Source: Mycolicibacter algericus DSM 45454 (GTDB lineage Bacteria > Actinomycetota > Actinomycetes > Mycobacteriales > Mycobacteriaceae). Taken from it: 64,000 nt of DNA. Position numbers and translations under genes: made by a program. Within the stretch, counting starts at the first letter, position 1; each line of letters starts with the position of its first letter. This document shows, piece after piece, positions 1 to 8,220 of this stretch. The notes beneath the pieces were generated by a model, which made no database searches, was not told the origin of the DNA, and worked only from the letters and a program-made list of their open reading frames with translations. The DNA lies in contig NZ_MVHC01000007.1 of NCBI RefSeq assembly GCF_002086455.1, positions 124,001-188,000 of the forward strand, read 5' to 3'.

Positions 1-181
1 CCTCGGCGCGCGCGCTCATCGCGGCGATCTTCTCGTGGTCGGTGATCACCTGCTCAGCCACCACCAGGTCGGCCTGCAGCAGGGCCTGCGTGGCACGTTC
101 CATGGCGATTCCGGCCAGGCCGCACATCTTGCCGAGCTGTTCGGCCAAGTCCGAGAGTTGCTCGTGATAGGCGGTTCGCAT
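1..181 (-). CDS. phoU: PhoU-family phosphate regulator, N-terminal part
   Basis: Partial gene cut by the left edge of the window; about 60 N-terminal residues are visible, starting [20 protein letters not shown]. This closely resembles the start of mycobacterial PhoY2 (Rv0821c), a PhoU-type helical-bundle protein that modulates phosphate signalling with the Pst transporter and SenX3-RegX3. The ATG is read as cat at 179-181. The next three genes follow the Rv0821c-Rv0824c order, which supports the assignment. Only the first helices are present, so the repeated PhoU metal-binding motifs cannot be checked. Confidence 0.85.
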   Translation of the reverse strand, partial: MRTAYHEQLSDLAEQLGKMCGLAGIAMERATQALLQADLVVAEQVITDHEKIAAMSARAE

Positions 182-235
182 GCCCTCAAGACTAACCCGG
201 ACGGGGCTCGAGGCGGCTGCGCGCCGCCGCCGCGC

Positions 236-2452
236 TTACTCGCAGGTGGTGTCGGCGGCGTTGGTGACCGTCAGGTCGTCGGGCAGCTCGGTGGGTTCGA
301 CGCTGGCGCCGCGGTTGAGTTGCACGTTGATCTGCGAGCCGGTGACCGCCGGCCTGCTGACGGCGCGGAAATCCGCGCCCAGCACCACGCGCACGATGCT
401 GCCCAGCCCGGCGACCCGTTCGATCGGCGCACCGGTCAGCGCTGAGGCCACGGTGGCGGCGGCCTGTTCATTGCCCGGAGAGAACAGCACTTTGGTGTTC
501 TTGACCGTAGCCGGGTAGTCGTCGGCGCTGTCGACGTCGAAGCCCCAGTGCTGCAGGCCCTCGGAGGTGGCGGCGGCCAGGCCGGACTGGTCGGTGGCGT
601 TGGATACCCGTACGGTGACCTCGCCGGGGGAGGTGGTGACCGCCCGGACCTGCTCGCTGTACGGCTTGGCGGTCGGGCTGGCCGGTGTCGCGGCGGCCTG
701 GGTGGAATGCGGAGTCGGGCTGGTCGCGGTGGTCGGGACCGACGTGGCGTTGTGATCGTTCTCGCCGGGCAGCGGGTCGTCGTTGATGATGGCGTCGAAC
801 AGCGCTCGCATGTCGTCCATCCGAGGGACCTCGTCGCCGTTCTCGTCGGTCTCACTGGTCGGCACGGTGACGAAGGTGATGTGCCCGGCGGACACCTTCT
901 GCAGCGACTGCCCCAGGTTCACCAGGTCCTTGGTCTTGATGTTGTCCACGTAGCTGTCGCCGATGAACATGTTGACCACGTTGTTGAGCTTGGTCGGGGA
1001 GAAGAAGGTGTTGGTGGAGATCAGCGAGCGCAGCAGTGACGACAAAAAGAGCTGCTGGCGTTTGATCCGGCCGTAGTCGCCGTTGTCCTCGGTGGTGACG
1101 TTGCGGGCGCGCACGTAGCTCAGTGCGGTCGCGCCATTGACCCGCTGGCGCCCGCTGTTCTCCAGCACGCTGCCCAGCTCGAGGTCGTAGAGCGGGCTGG
1201 TGGTGCACACCTCGACGCCGCCCAGGGCGTCGACCATCTTGCCGAAGCCGACGAAGTCGACGGCCATGAAGCGGTTGACCGCCAGCCCGGAGAGCTTCTG
1301 GATCTCCTTGACCAGACACTTGGGACCGCCGAAGGCGTAGGTGGAGTTCAGCTTCGTCTCGGTGTAGACCGTGTCGTCGCTGTAGGTGCCGGTGTCCTGG
1401 TCGTAGATCGGGCCGTAGGCGCCCGTCTCGGGATTCCAGACCTCGCATTGAATCGGCGTGATCGCCAGGTCGCGTGGGAAGGACACCACCACCACGCGTT
1501 TCCGGTTCGCCGGGATGTTGACCAGCATGATCGTGTCGGACCGGGCACCCTCGGCGTCCTCGGTGCTGCCGGCGCCGATATTGCTGTTGGCCCCGGCCCG
1601 GGTGTCGGCGCCGACGATCAGGAAGTTCTCGTCGCCGTACTGCCCGGCCGCGTCGAGGATGTCGTGCGAGTTGGGGTCCAGCGCGCTGACGTGGTTGAGG
1701 CTGCGGTTCTTCGAGGCGCTCCACTGCCAGGCCGAACCGGTCAGCACCAGGGCCAGAACCGCCATCATGGCCGCTGCCGCCCGGCCGGCCAGCAGCGCCC
1801 CGTGACCGGTCTTTCGCGGCCGCGGCTCGTCGGATTCCAGGTCGTCGTGCCCCGGCGGGTCGATTCGCGCCGGCGGTAGCTCGCGGGCGAAGCTGGGACC
1901 GCCGACCGAACCCGCCGGTTCGGTGGTGGGCTCGGACCCGGCCCAGTCGTCGGACCAGTCGGTTTCACCGGGCTCGTCGTAGTCCGTGCCGTGAATCCGG
2001 TCGAGATCGGGCAACTCCGAGGGGTAGGCCACCTCCGCGATGTCGGCGGTGGAACTCGGCGCGTCCGTCGCGGCGAGGGCCGCACAGGGCTCGGGATCCG
2101 GGTCGGGCGTGGTGTCCCGGGGTTCGGCGGCTTCTCCGCCATCGGCGGGATCGGCAGGCGCCGCCGGCTCGTCGGCGACGGTGGCGGCACGGCGCTGGCT
2201 GCGGCCACCGGACGGCGGAACACCGCCGTTGACCCGGGCGATCAGGTCCGCGACGGTCACCGAACCGTCACCACGGTGGCGGCGGCGTGACGCGGCCGGC
2301 CGACGCGGGGCCGGCGTGTGGTCGTCGGCCGGGGTCTGCCAGCGTTCCCACGGGGCGGGTCCAGGCGGCGTCATCGTCATCAGCTGATGGTCACCGTCGT
2401 CCCGGCCCTCTCCAGGCCAGCGTCCAGGAGTGGCGCTATCGCCGTCACTCAT
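236..2452 (-). CDS. LytR-CpsA-Psr (LCP) family cell-wall ligase, Rv0822c-like
   Basis: 738 residues. A long, charged, proline-rich cytoplasmic N-terminus (about 1-220) precedes one membrane helix (about 225-245, AAAAMMAVLALVLTG) and an extracytoplasmic LCP domain. The LCP domain shows NFLIVGADTR, ARSDTIMLVNI, the catalytic-arginine motif SFPRDL and the late motif SYVRARN. A LytR_C domain follows near the C-terminus (VTVRVSNATDQSGLAAATSEGL onward). LCP proteins transfer glycopolymers, in mycobacteria arabinogalactan, onto peptidoglycan. The position between phoU and dus matches Rv0822c of M. tuberculosis. The ATG at 2452 has GAGG very close upstream, so a slightly later start (residue 25 or 27) is possible. 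Confidence 0.85.
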   Translation of the reverse strand: MSDGDSATPGRWPGEGRDDGDHQLMTMTPPGPAPWERWQTPADDHTPAPRRPAASRRRHRGDGSVTVADLIARVNGGVPPSGGRSQRRAATVADEPAAPADPADGGEAAEPRDTTPDPDPEPCAALAATDAPSSTADIAEVAYPSELPDLDRIHGTDYDEPGETDWSDDWAGSEPTTEPAGSVGGPSFARELPPARIDPPGHDDLESDEPRPRKTGHGALLAGRAAAAMMAVLALVLTGSAWQWSASKNRSLNHVSALDPNSHDILDAAGQYGDENFLIVGADTRAGANSNIGAGSTEDAEGARSDTIMLVNIPANRKRVVVVSFPRDLAITPIQCEVWNPETGAYGPIYDQDTGTYSDDTVYTETKLNSTYAFGGPKCLVKEIQKLSGLAVNRFMAVDFVGFGKMVDALGGVEVCTTSPLYDLELGSVLENSGRQRVNGATALSYVRARNVTTEDNGDYGRIKRQQLFLSSLLRSLISTNTFFSPTKLNNVVNMFIGDSYVDNIKTKDLVNLGQSLQKVSAGHITFVTVPTSETDENGDEVPRMDDMRALFDAIINDDPLPGENDHNATSVPTTATSPTPHSTQAAATPASPTAKPYSEQVRAVTTSPGEVTVRVSNATDQSGLAAATSEGLQHWGFDVDSADDYPATVKNTKVLFSPGNEQAAATVASALTGAPIERVAGLGSIVRVVLGADFRAVSRPAVTGSQINVQLNRGASVEPTELPDDLTVTNAADTTCE

Positions 2453-2635
2453 GTCCTCAAGGGCCTCCGAGTCTTCGGGCCTGACGGGCGTCGATCACAC
2501 GTCAGCCTGGCACGGGAGATCGCCGTCGATTCGCCGTGCCTGTTTCCGCCCCCCGCAGGGGACAACCCCCCGGGGCAACAAGCTACTTATTCTACTGAGA
2601 AGTTTCCAGACACGCGATGTCGAGAACGTCTCATT

Positions 2636-3847
2636 TCAGCCACCCGAGTGCATAATGTCGGCTCCGCTCGGCACGGAGCAGTCGTCCGGGTCGGCGAGCC
2701 AACCCTCGGGAAGGGTGACCTTGGCCGGTGAGCCTTGCCGTCCGCGCGGTCCGGTCGCAGCAGTCGGGAAGGGGATCGACCCGTCGAGTTGCTTGAGCAG
2801 CGCGTCGAGCTCGGCCAGCGTCGTGACCATTGCCAGCCCGCGCCGTAACTCCGAGCCCGCCGGAAAGCCGTGCAGGTACCAGGCCACGTGCTTGCGGATC
2901 TCCCGCATACCCTTGTCCTCGCCGAAGTGCGACGCCAGCAGTTCACCGTGGCGGCGGACGATGTCGGCGACCTCACCCAGCGTGGGCGGGGTTGGGGTGG
3001 GGCGACCGGCGAATGCTGCCGACAGCTCACCGAACAGCCACGGGCGCCCCAGACAGCCCCGCCCGATGACGACGCCGTCGCAGCCGGTCGCCGCCATCAT
3101 GGCCAGGGCGTCGCCCGCCTCGAAGATGTCGCCATTGCCGAGCACCGGAATCGAGCGCACCTGCGCCTTGAGTGCGGCGATCTGCTCCCAGTCGGCCTTG
3201 CCGGAGTAGCGCTGCGCTGCTGTCCGGGCGTGCAGGGCCACCGCCGCGGCGCCCTCGGCCTCGGCGATTCGCCCGGCGTCGAGGTGAGTGTGGGTGGCGT
3301 CGTCGATCCCGATCCGGAATTTCACGGTCACAGGAATACCGGAGTTGGAGGTCCCCTTTACTGCCGCTGCGACGATGTTGCCGAACAGCCGGCGCTTGTA
3401 GGGCAGCGCCGACCCGCCGCCGTGCCGGGTCACTTTGGGCACCGGGCAGCCGAAATTCATGTCGATGTGGTCGGCCAGACCCTCGTCGGCGATCATCTTC
3501 GCCGCGGCGTAGGTGGTGTCCGGGTCCACCGTGTAGAGCTGCAACGAGCGCGGTGACTCGGCGGGTGAGAACGTCGTCATGTGCAGCGTGGCCGGATGGC
3601 GCTCAACGAGCGCGCGGGCGGTCACCATTTCGCACACGTAGAGCCCGCTGACCGTGCCGGCCCGGGACTGTTCCAGTTCGCGGCAGAGCGTGCGGAAGGC
3701 GACGTTGGTCACGCCGGCCATCGGTGCCAGCACCACCGGGCTGGCGACCGTGAGCGAACCGATCTTCAGCGGGGACTGCAAGCGCGGCGGAGCCGGGCGC
3801 CGCAGGTCCCCGCCATCAGACAGCCCGCGCCGCTGCGCGGTCAGCAC
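2636..3847 (-). CDS. dus: tRNA-dihydrouridine synthase (Rv0823c-like)
   Basis: 403 residues from a GTG start. FMN-dependent enzyme reducing uridines in tRNA. The TIM-barrel begins SPVVLAPMAGVTNVAFRTLC; the catalytic cysteine lies in MNFGCPVPKVTRHGGG and the phosphate-binding end is LGNGDIFEAGDAL then GCDGVVIGRGCLGRPW. The length is close to the mycobacterial family (about 390). The frame stays open upstream into desA1, but homology starts only at about residue 20 of this call, so I chose the GTG just after the desA1 stop; other in-frame starts in the next 20 codons cannot be excluded. It probably forms an operon with desA1. Confidence 0.88.
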   Translation of the reverse strand: MLTAQRRGLSDGGDLRRPAPPRLQSPLKIGSLTVASPVVLAPMAGVTNVAFRTLCRELEQSRAGTVSGLYVCEMVTARALVERHPATLHMTTFSPAESPRSLQLYTVDPDTTYAAAKMIADEGLADHIDMNFGCPVPKVTRHGGGSALPYKRRLFGNIVAAAVKGTSNSGIPVTVKFRIGIDDATHTHLDAGRIAEAEGAAAVALHARTAAQRYSGKADWEQIAALKAQVRSIPVLGNGDIFEAGDALAMMAATGCDGVVIGRGCLGRPWLFGELSAAFAGRPTPTPPTLGEVADIVRRHGELLASHFGEDKGMREIRKHVAWYLHGFPAGSELRRGLAMVTTLAELDALLKQLDGSIPFPTAATGPRGRQGSPAKVTLPEGWLADPDDCSVPSGADIMHSGG

Positions 3848-3867
3848 GTTACCGCCGCTGCTACCGA

Positions 3868-4869
3868 CTACGGCGCCGATGAGGCGAATTCCTTCTTGGC
3901 GGCGCGCTTCTCGGCCATCTTGGCCTCCCGCTCGAGCCGGCGCTGCTTGGCCACCTCGAACTTCTCGCACGTCTGTTCCAGCTCGGCGACGATCTTGCCG
4001 ATCTCGTCCTGGTAGCGGGCCGCTTCGCCGGTGAAGTCCCGTTCGAGGATGCGCCACTTCTTCAGCACCGGCATCACCACGTCGTCCAGGTGGATGCGTG
4101 GGTCGTAGACACCGCCGACGGCGATGATCACCGCCTTGCGGCGGAACTCCGGGACCACGTATCCGGGCATCTGGAAGTTGGCCAGCACCCGGTGCAGCGA
4201 GTACATCGCCTGCTCTGGCGCGATGTCGAAACCGGCCGCGCTGATGTCGCGGTAGAAGATCATGTGCAGGTTCTCGTCGGCTGAGATCCGGGCGAGCAGC
4301 TGGTCGGCAACGGGGTCGTTACAGGCCCGGCCGGTGTTGCGGTGCGAGATCCGGGTGGCCAGCTCCTGGAAGGTCACATAGACGACCGAGTCGAACAAGC
4401 TCTTGGCGAACAGGTCGCCGGAGACCTGCTGGTTCTGGCCCGGGCTGAAGCCGCGGTTGACGGTCTCCATCCGCAGCGTCTCCAGCTCGATCGGGTCGCA
4501 GTTGCGGGTCACGACGAGGTAGTCCCGCAGCGCGATGCCGTGCCGGTTCTCCTCGGCGGTCCACCGGTTCACCCAGGTGCCCCACGGGGCGTCCATGGTG
4601 AAGTTCATCGCGATCTCGCGGTGGTAGGAGGGCAGGTTGTCCTCGGTCAGCAGGTTCTGCACCATGGCTGTCCGGGCGACTTCGGACAGTTTCGACTGCT
4701 CGATATCCCAGTCCTGCCCGCCGAGGGCGTAGTAGTTCTTGCCCTCCGACCAGGGCACGTAGTCGTGGGGATTCCAGTCCTTGGTCATGGAGAAGTGCCG
4801 GTTGACCGCGTTCTCGACGACCGGCTCGAGTTCGTGCAGCAACTCCAGGTCAGTCCATTCGCGCGCCAT
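3868..4869 (-). CDS. desA1: Acyl-ACP desaturase DesA1
   Basis: 333 residues, close to M. tuberculosis DesA1 (338). Soluble di-iron stearoyl-ACP-desaturase family enzyme involved in mycolic acid synthesis and essential in mycobacteria. Both ferritin-like metal motifs are visible: EENRHG near residue 107 and DENLH near residue 198. The lysine/glutamate-rich tail (about 290-333) is typical. The ATG at 4869 begins MAREWTDLELLHELEPVV. The gene lies directly upstream of dus, as in M. tuberculosis, and marks the last clearly core gene before the catabolic region. Confidence 0.95.
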   Translation of the reverse strand: MAREWTDLELLHELEPVVENAVNRHFSMTKDWNPHDYVPWSEGKNYYALGGQDWDIEQSKLSEVARTAMVQNLLTEDNLPSYHREIAMNFTMDAPWGTWVNRWTAEENRHGIALRDYLVVTRNCDPIELETLRMETVNRGFSPGQNQQVSGDLFAKSLFDSVVYVTFQELATRISHRNTGRACNDPVADQLLARISADENLHMIFYRDISAAGFDIAPEQAMYSLHRVLANFQMPGYVVPEFRRKAVIIAVGGVYDPRIHLDDVVMPVLKKWRILERDFTGEAARYQDEIGKIVAELEQTCEKFEVAKQRRLEREAKMAEKRAAKKEFASSAP

Positions 4870-4922
4870 AACAGCTCCCTGAGTATCTGTGTCGATCAGT
4901 TGCAGGCAATATATCTGTGTAC

Positions 4923-4931
4923 GTCAGTGAC
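4923..4931. promoter_or_regulatory. Short palindrome in the desA1 upstream gap
   Basis: The 63-bp gap between desA1 and the TetR gene holds GTCAGTGAC (GTCA-G-TGAC), about 55 bp upstream of the desA1 ATG, next to an AT-rich stretch (atatatctgtgtac). It could be an operator for a fatty-acid-responsive repressor, but a palindrome this short is weak evidence. Confidence 0.25.
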
Positions 4932-4932
4932 A

Positions 4933-5547
4933 TCAAGCTCGTTTGGGTGTGTTGCCGTCGCCGTCTTCGGGCCGGCCGGTATTGAGCAGCATGTCGACGC
5001 AGAAATCGATGAACTGGCTGCGAGTGGCGGCGAGCCGCCCGTCCAGGTAGGCGGTGAACAGGGCGGTCAACGCGCCGATCAGCCCGGTCGCGACCATGTG
5101 CTGCAGCGCCGGATCGCCGATCCGGGTGAGTTTGCGCTGCAGCATCCCGATGAAGTTGGGCATCCATTGCGCCCCGGAGTGGGTCAGTACCGGCTCCGTT
5201 GCCGGCGCGAGCAGTAGCACCCGGCCGAGCACGGGATCGTCGACCATCAACGTGACAAAGGCTTCCACGGCCGCTCGCGGCGTCTGGGCCGACAGCAGCG
5301 TTGTCATCGCGCGCGTACATACGTCGTCGTAGACCGCGCGGACGAATTCGTCGCGGTCGGTGAAGCTCTCGTAGAAGTAGCGTTCGGTCAGCGCGGCGGC
5401 CCGGCAGAGCGACCGGATGGTCAGCGTGGGCCCGTTCTCGTCGCCGAGCAGTCCGACGCCGGCCTCGATGAATTCGTCGCGGCGCAGGGCCGGGCGCTCC
5501 GCCAGCGGGACCCCGGACCAGCGGCCCCGGCGTTGACCGGACGGCAC
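4933..5547 (-). CDS. TetR-family transcriptional regulator
   Basis: 204 residues from a GTG start with GAGGAGA seven bases upstream. The N-terminal helix-turn-helix reads RRDEFIEAGVGLLGDENGPT, then TIRSLCRAAALTERYFYESF, the TetR recognition-helix pattern. The C-terminal ligand domain is not recognisable. It is transcribed away from the Rieske/BVMO operon starting at 5948, and the shared 400-bp gap carries a perfect TTGTCCGGACAA palindrome, so it probably represses that operon and itself. It also sits upstream of desA1 on the same strand, so control of desA1 is a second possibility. Confidence 0.85.
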   Translation of the reverse strand: MPSGQRRGRWSGVPLAERPALRRDEFIEAGVGLLGDENGPTLTIRSLCRAAALTERYFYESFTDRDEFVRAVYDDVCTRAMTTLLSAQTPRAAVEAFVTLMVDDPVLGRVLLLAPATEPVLTHSGAQWMPNFIGMLQRKLTRIGDPALQHMVATGLIGALTALFTAYLDGRLAATRSQFIDFCVDMLLNTGRPEDGDGNTPKRA

Positions 5548-5764
5548 TTCAATCTCTCCTCGGGTCTGACAACGGTGGTAGTCGAAATAGCCTGCGGTTG
5601 CCGAGTTCCATCATGACGCACCGCGGGTACGGGCCGGCTTCGTCCGGCGGTGATTCGTCCCGGTTCGGCGCCGGTCGACGGGTGTGCCGGTCCGGCCGCG
5701 CGGGCCGACGCCGCGGCCGGATGCGTCCACGCACGTCGCCGCAGGCGCTCGAGGCTCGGCCCGT

Positions 5765-5776
5765 TAGTCCAGACAA
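5765..5776. promoter_or_regulatory. Imperfect operator copy (TAGTCCAGACAA)
   Basis: On the minus strand it reads TTGTCTGGACTA and matches the perfect palindrome at 5863-5874 at 10 of 12 positions. The centres are 98 bp apart. It lies nearer the TetR promoter, as expected for an autoregulatory site. Confidence 0.4.
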
Positions 5777-5862
5777 TAAAACCGCCTGGCCGCTTGTCTC
5801 TGCCCTTGACTGCGCCCATCGTGCTGCGGAATAGTGTTCTTCAGAACGAAGAATCACGTATG

Positions 5863-5874
5863 TTGTCCGGACAA
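5863..5874. promoter_or_regulatory. Perfect palindromic operator TTGTCCGGACAA
   Basis: A perfect 12-bp palindrome in the 5548-5947 gap, 74 bp before the first gene of the SDR/Rieske/BVMO operon. A second inverted repeat, TTCTTC-agaac-GAAGAA, lies at 5837-5853. The size and position are typical of a TetR operator, and the adjacent divergent TetR gene is the likely binder. The rest of the 400-bp gap shows no gene. Confidence 0.55.
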
Positions 5875-5947
5875 ATCTGCATACCCGGTGTCTGACGTCG
5901 CCGCCGGAGGGTGCGGATCTGCTGCTTGTGCCAGGAGAAGGCGGGTC

Positions 5948-6823
5948 ATGGCGGATCACTCCAGCCTGCTGAGTCACTCGAGCTTGCTGGGCCTTGATGG
6001 CCGCGTCGTCATCGTGTCGGGAGCAGGTGGCGGCGGCATCGGGACGACGGTCACCGCGATGGCCGCGCAGGCCGGCGCCACGGTGATCGCGGTGAGCCGC
6101 TCGGCGGAGAACCTCGACGAGCACATCGCGCCGCTGGTCGCTGCCGGCCTGCCGGTGGTATCGGTGGCCGCCGACGCCGGTACCGACGAGGGCGTGACCG
6201 CGGTGCTCGACGCGGCGCGCAACGCCGACGGGCAGCTCTACGGGCTGGTCAACGTCGCCGGCGGGGCGGCGCCGTCGACCTGGATGGCCTCGACCCGGGT
6301 GGCCCGCTCCGATTGGCGGGAGATCTTCGCGCACAACCTCGAAACGGCGTTCTTCATGAGCCGTGCGGTCGCCGCCGAGCTGCTGGCGCAGCGGCGGCCG
6401 GGCTCGATCGTCTCGATCTCTTCGATCAGCGGGATGAACACCGCGCCGTTCCACATCGCCTACGGCACCGCCAAAGCCGGCGTCGTGGCGATGACGCGCA
6501 CCATGGCCCTTGAGTTGGCGGCCGCCGGCATCCGGGTCAATGCGGTGGCGCCGGGGGTGACCGAGACCGCGGCATCGGGAACCTACGTCGACGAGGACCC
6601 CGATCGCGACCGAGGCGCGATCGCGTTGGGACGGCGCGGCCGACCCGAGGAGCAGGCCGGGCCGATCCTGTTCCTGCTGTCGGACCTGTCCAGTTACATC
6701 ACCGGGCAGACCCTGCTGGTCGACGGTGGACTCAACCTCAAGTGGAGTCACCTCGGCGCGGACAACACCTCGCTGTTCCTCAAAGACGAAACCTTCCGCG
6801 CAGCGATGAGGAGGATGTCATGA
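5948..6823 (+). CDS. Short-chain dehydrogenase/reductase (SDR)
   Basis: 291 residues. Classical SDR: cofactor motif VSGAGGGGIG (about 23-32), NVAGG for the structural Asn motif, SSISG catalytic Ser, and YGTAK catalytic Tyr/Lys. It probably oxidises or reduces an alcohol/ketone on the substrate with NAD(P). The ATG at 5948 has AGGAG about ten bases upstream; an open frame further upstream lacks this. First gene of an operon; its TGA overlaps the ATG of the Rieske oxygenase (ATGA). The extended tail after the usual SDR end (GGLNLKW onward) is about 25 residues. Confidence 0.85.
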   Translation: MADHSSLLSHSSLLGLDGRVVIVSGAGGGGIGTTVTAMAAQAGATVIAVSRSAENLDEHIAPLVAAGLPVVSVAADAGTDEGVTAVLDAARNADGQLYGLVNVAGGAAPSTWMASTRVARSDWREIFAHNLETAFFMSRAVAAELLAQRRPGSIVSISSISGMNTAPFHIAYGTAKAGVVAMTRTMALELAAAGIRVNAVAPGVTETAASGTYVDEDPDRDRGAIALGRRGRPEEQAGPILFLLSDLSSYITGQTLLVDGGLNLKWSHLGADNTSLFLKDETFRAAMRRMS

Positions 6824-8220
6824 CCGATCCGGTGCACAACGCCGATTCGGCCGAAGAACTGTCGCAACCCATGACGATCGGCGTCGAGGCCTACACCTCG
6901 GAGAGCTACGCCCGTGCCGAACGCGACAAGTTGTGGCGCAAGGTGTGGCAGCAGGCCGGCCGGGTCGAGGATCTGCCGGAGGTGGGCAGCTACCTCACCT
7001 ACGACATCCTCGACGACTCGATCATCGTGGTGCGCACCGGCTCGACCTCAGGCTCGGACTCTTTTCGGGCCCACCACAACGTCTGCCAGCATCGCGGCCG
7101 CCGGCTGGTCGACACCCCGGCCGGGGAGAAGAACGCCTGCGCGCGCACCCGCAAGTCATTCGTCTGCGGCTTCCACGGCTGGAGCTACGGCCTGGACGGG
7201 GCATGCACCCACATCCGCGAGCAGGACGACTGGCAGGGCACCCTGACGCCGGAGAACACCCACCTACGCCCGGTGCGCGTCGACACCTGGGGCGGCTGGG
7301 TCTGGATCAATATGGATCCGGACTGCGAGTCCCTGGCGGACTACCTGTTCCCCGCCGCCAAGATCCTGGAACCGTTCGGCCTGGAGAACATGCGTTACAA
7401 GTGGCGCAAGTGGCTGGAATTCGACTGCAACTGGAAGGTCGCGATGGAGGCCTTCAACGAGACCTACCACGTCTACACGACCCACCCGGAGTTCAACAGG
7501 TTCGGCGAGTTCAAGGGCTGGGCCAAGGTGCAGGGCCGCCACAGCAACATCGGCTACGACGCTCCGGAGGATCTGGAGACCACCAAGTCCAAGATCCGGC
7601 TGGGCACCGGTGCCGACCCCCGGGTGTCGACCGCGGAGATGCAGATCTACACCATGGAGGAGACCAACGCCACCACCACGGCGACGCTGGTCAACGCCGC
7701 CAAGCGACTGGTCGACGAGCTTCCCGAGGGCACGCCGGCCGAAAAGGTCCTCGAACACTGGCTGGCCTCGGCACGCCGCGACGACGAAGCCCGCGGCGTC
7801 ATCTGGCCGACGATCCCGGCCGACGTGCTCGGGCAGGCCGGCACCGCCTGGCAGATCTTCCCGAACTTCCAGATCGGCCAGGGTCTCACCAGCGCACTGT
7901 GTTACAGCGCCCGGCCGCATCCCAGTTACAACCCGGACAAGTGCATCTTCGAGGTCTCGGTCTTCGAGCTGTTCCCCAAGGGCGAGGAGCCGCAGACCCG
8001 CTGGGAGTACACCCCGGTGGGGGACCCGCGGTGGCGCTCGGTGCTGCCGCAGGACTTCTCCAACATGGCCGCCGTGCAACAGGGGATGAAATCCCTTGGC
8101 TATCAGGGCGCCAGGCCCAACCCCTACCGGGAGCGCGCCATCGTCAACCTGCACCACCAGCTGGCGAAATACATGGCCGCCGGCGCGCCCGAGCAGATCC
8201 CGACAGGAAATGACCGATGA
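6820..8220 (+). CDS. Rieske non-heme iron oxygenase, alpha subunit
   Basis: 466 residues. The Rieske [2Fe-2S] site is CQHRGRR followed by CGFHGW (C-x-H ... C-x2-H, about residues 90-122). The mononuclear iron site shows ETYHVYTTH (two His four residues apart) near 215. This is the catalytic subunit of a ring-hydroxylating or demethylating oxygenase; it needs an electron-transfer partner, and no beta subunit or reductase lies in this operon. The KshB-like reductase at 13326-14345 is the nearest candidate. The ATG overlaps the preceding stop, and its own stop overlaps the monooxygenase start. Confidence 0.9.
   Translation: MTDPVHNADSAEELSQPMTIGVEAYTSESYARAERDKLWRKVWQQAGRVEDLPEVGSYLTYDILDDSIIVVRTGSTSGSDSFRAHHNVCQHRGRRLVDTPAGEKNACARTRKSFVCGFHGWSYGLDGACTHIREQDDWQGTLTPENTHLRPVRVDTWGGWVWINMDPDCESLADYLFPAAKILEPFGLENMRYKWRKWLEFDCNWKVAMEAFNETYHVYTTHPEFNRFGEFKGWAKVQGRHSNIGYDAPEDLETTKSKIRLGTGADPRVSTAEMQIYTMEETNATTTATLVNAAKRLVDELPEGTPAEKVLEHWLASARRDDEARGVIWPTIPADVLGQAGTAWQIFPNFQIGQGLTSALCYSARPHPSYNPDKCIFEVSVFELFPKGEEPQTRWEYTPVGDPRWRSVLPQDFSNMAAVQQGMKSLGYQGARPNPYRERAIVNLHHQLAKYMAAGAPEQIPTGNDR

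Noticed and set aside
3848..4057. N-terminal extension of the tRNA-dihydrouridine synthase
   Set aside because: It overlaps the C-terminal coding region of desA1 in another frame and has no similarity to Dus proteins.
5837..5853. KstR-type operator upstream of the first SDR
   Set aside because: The inverted repeat TTCTTC-N5-GAAGAA lacks the AACnnGTT core of KstR sites, so it was kept only as a possible site for the local TetR.
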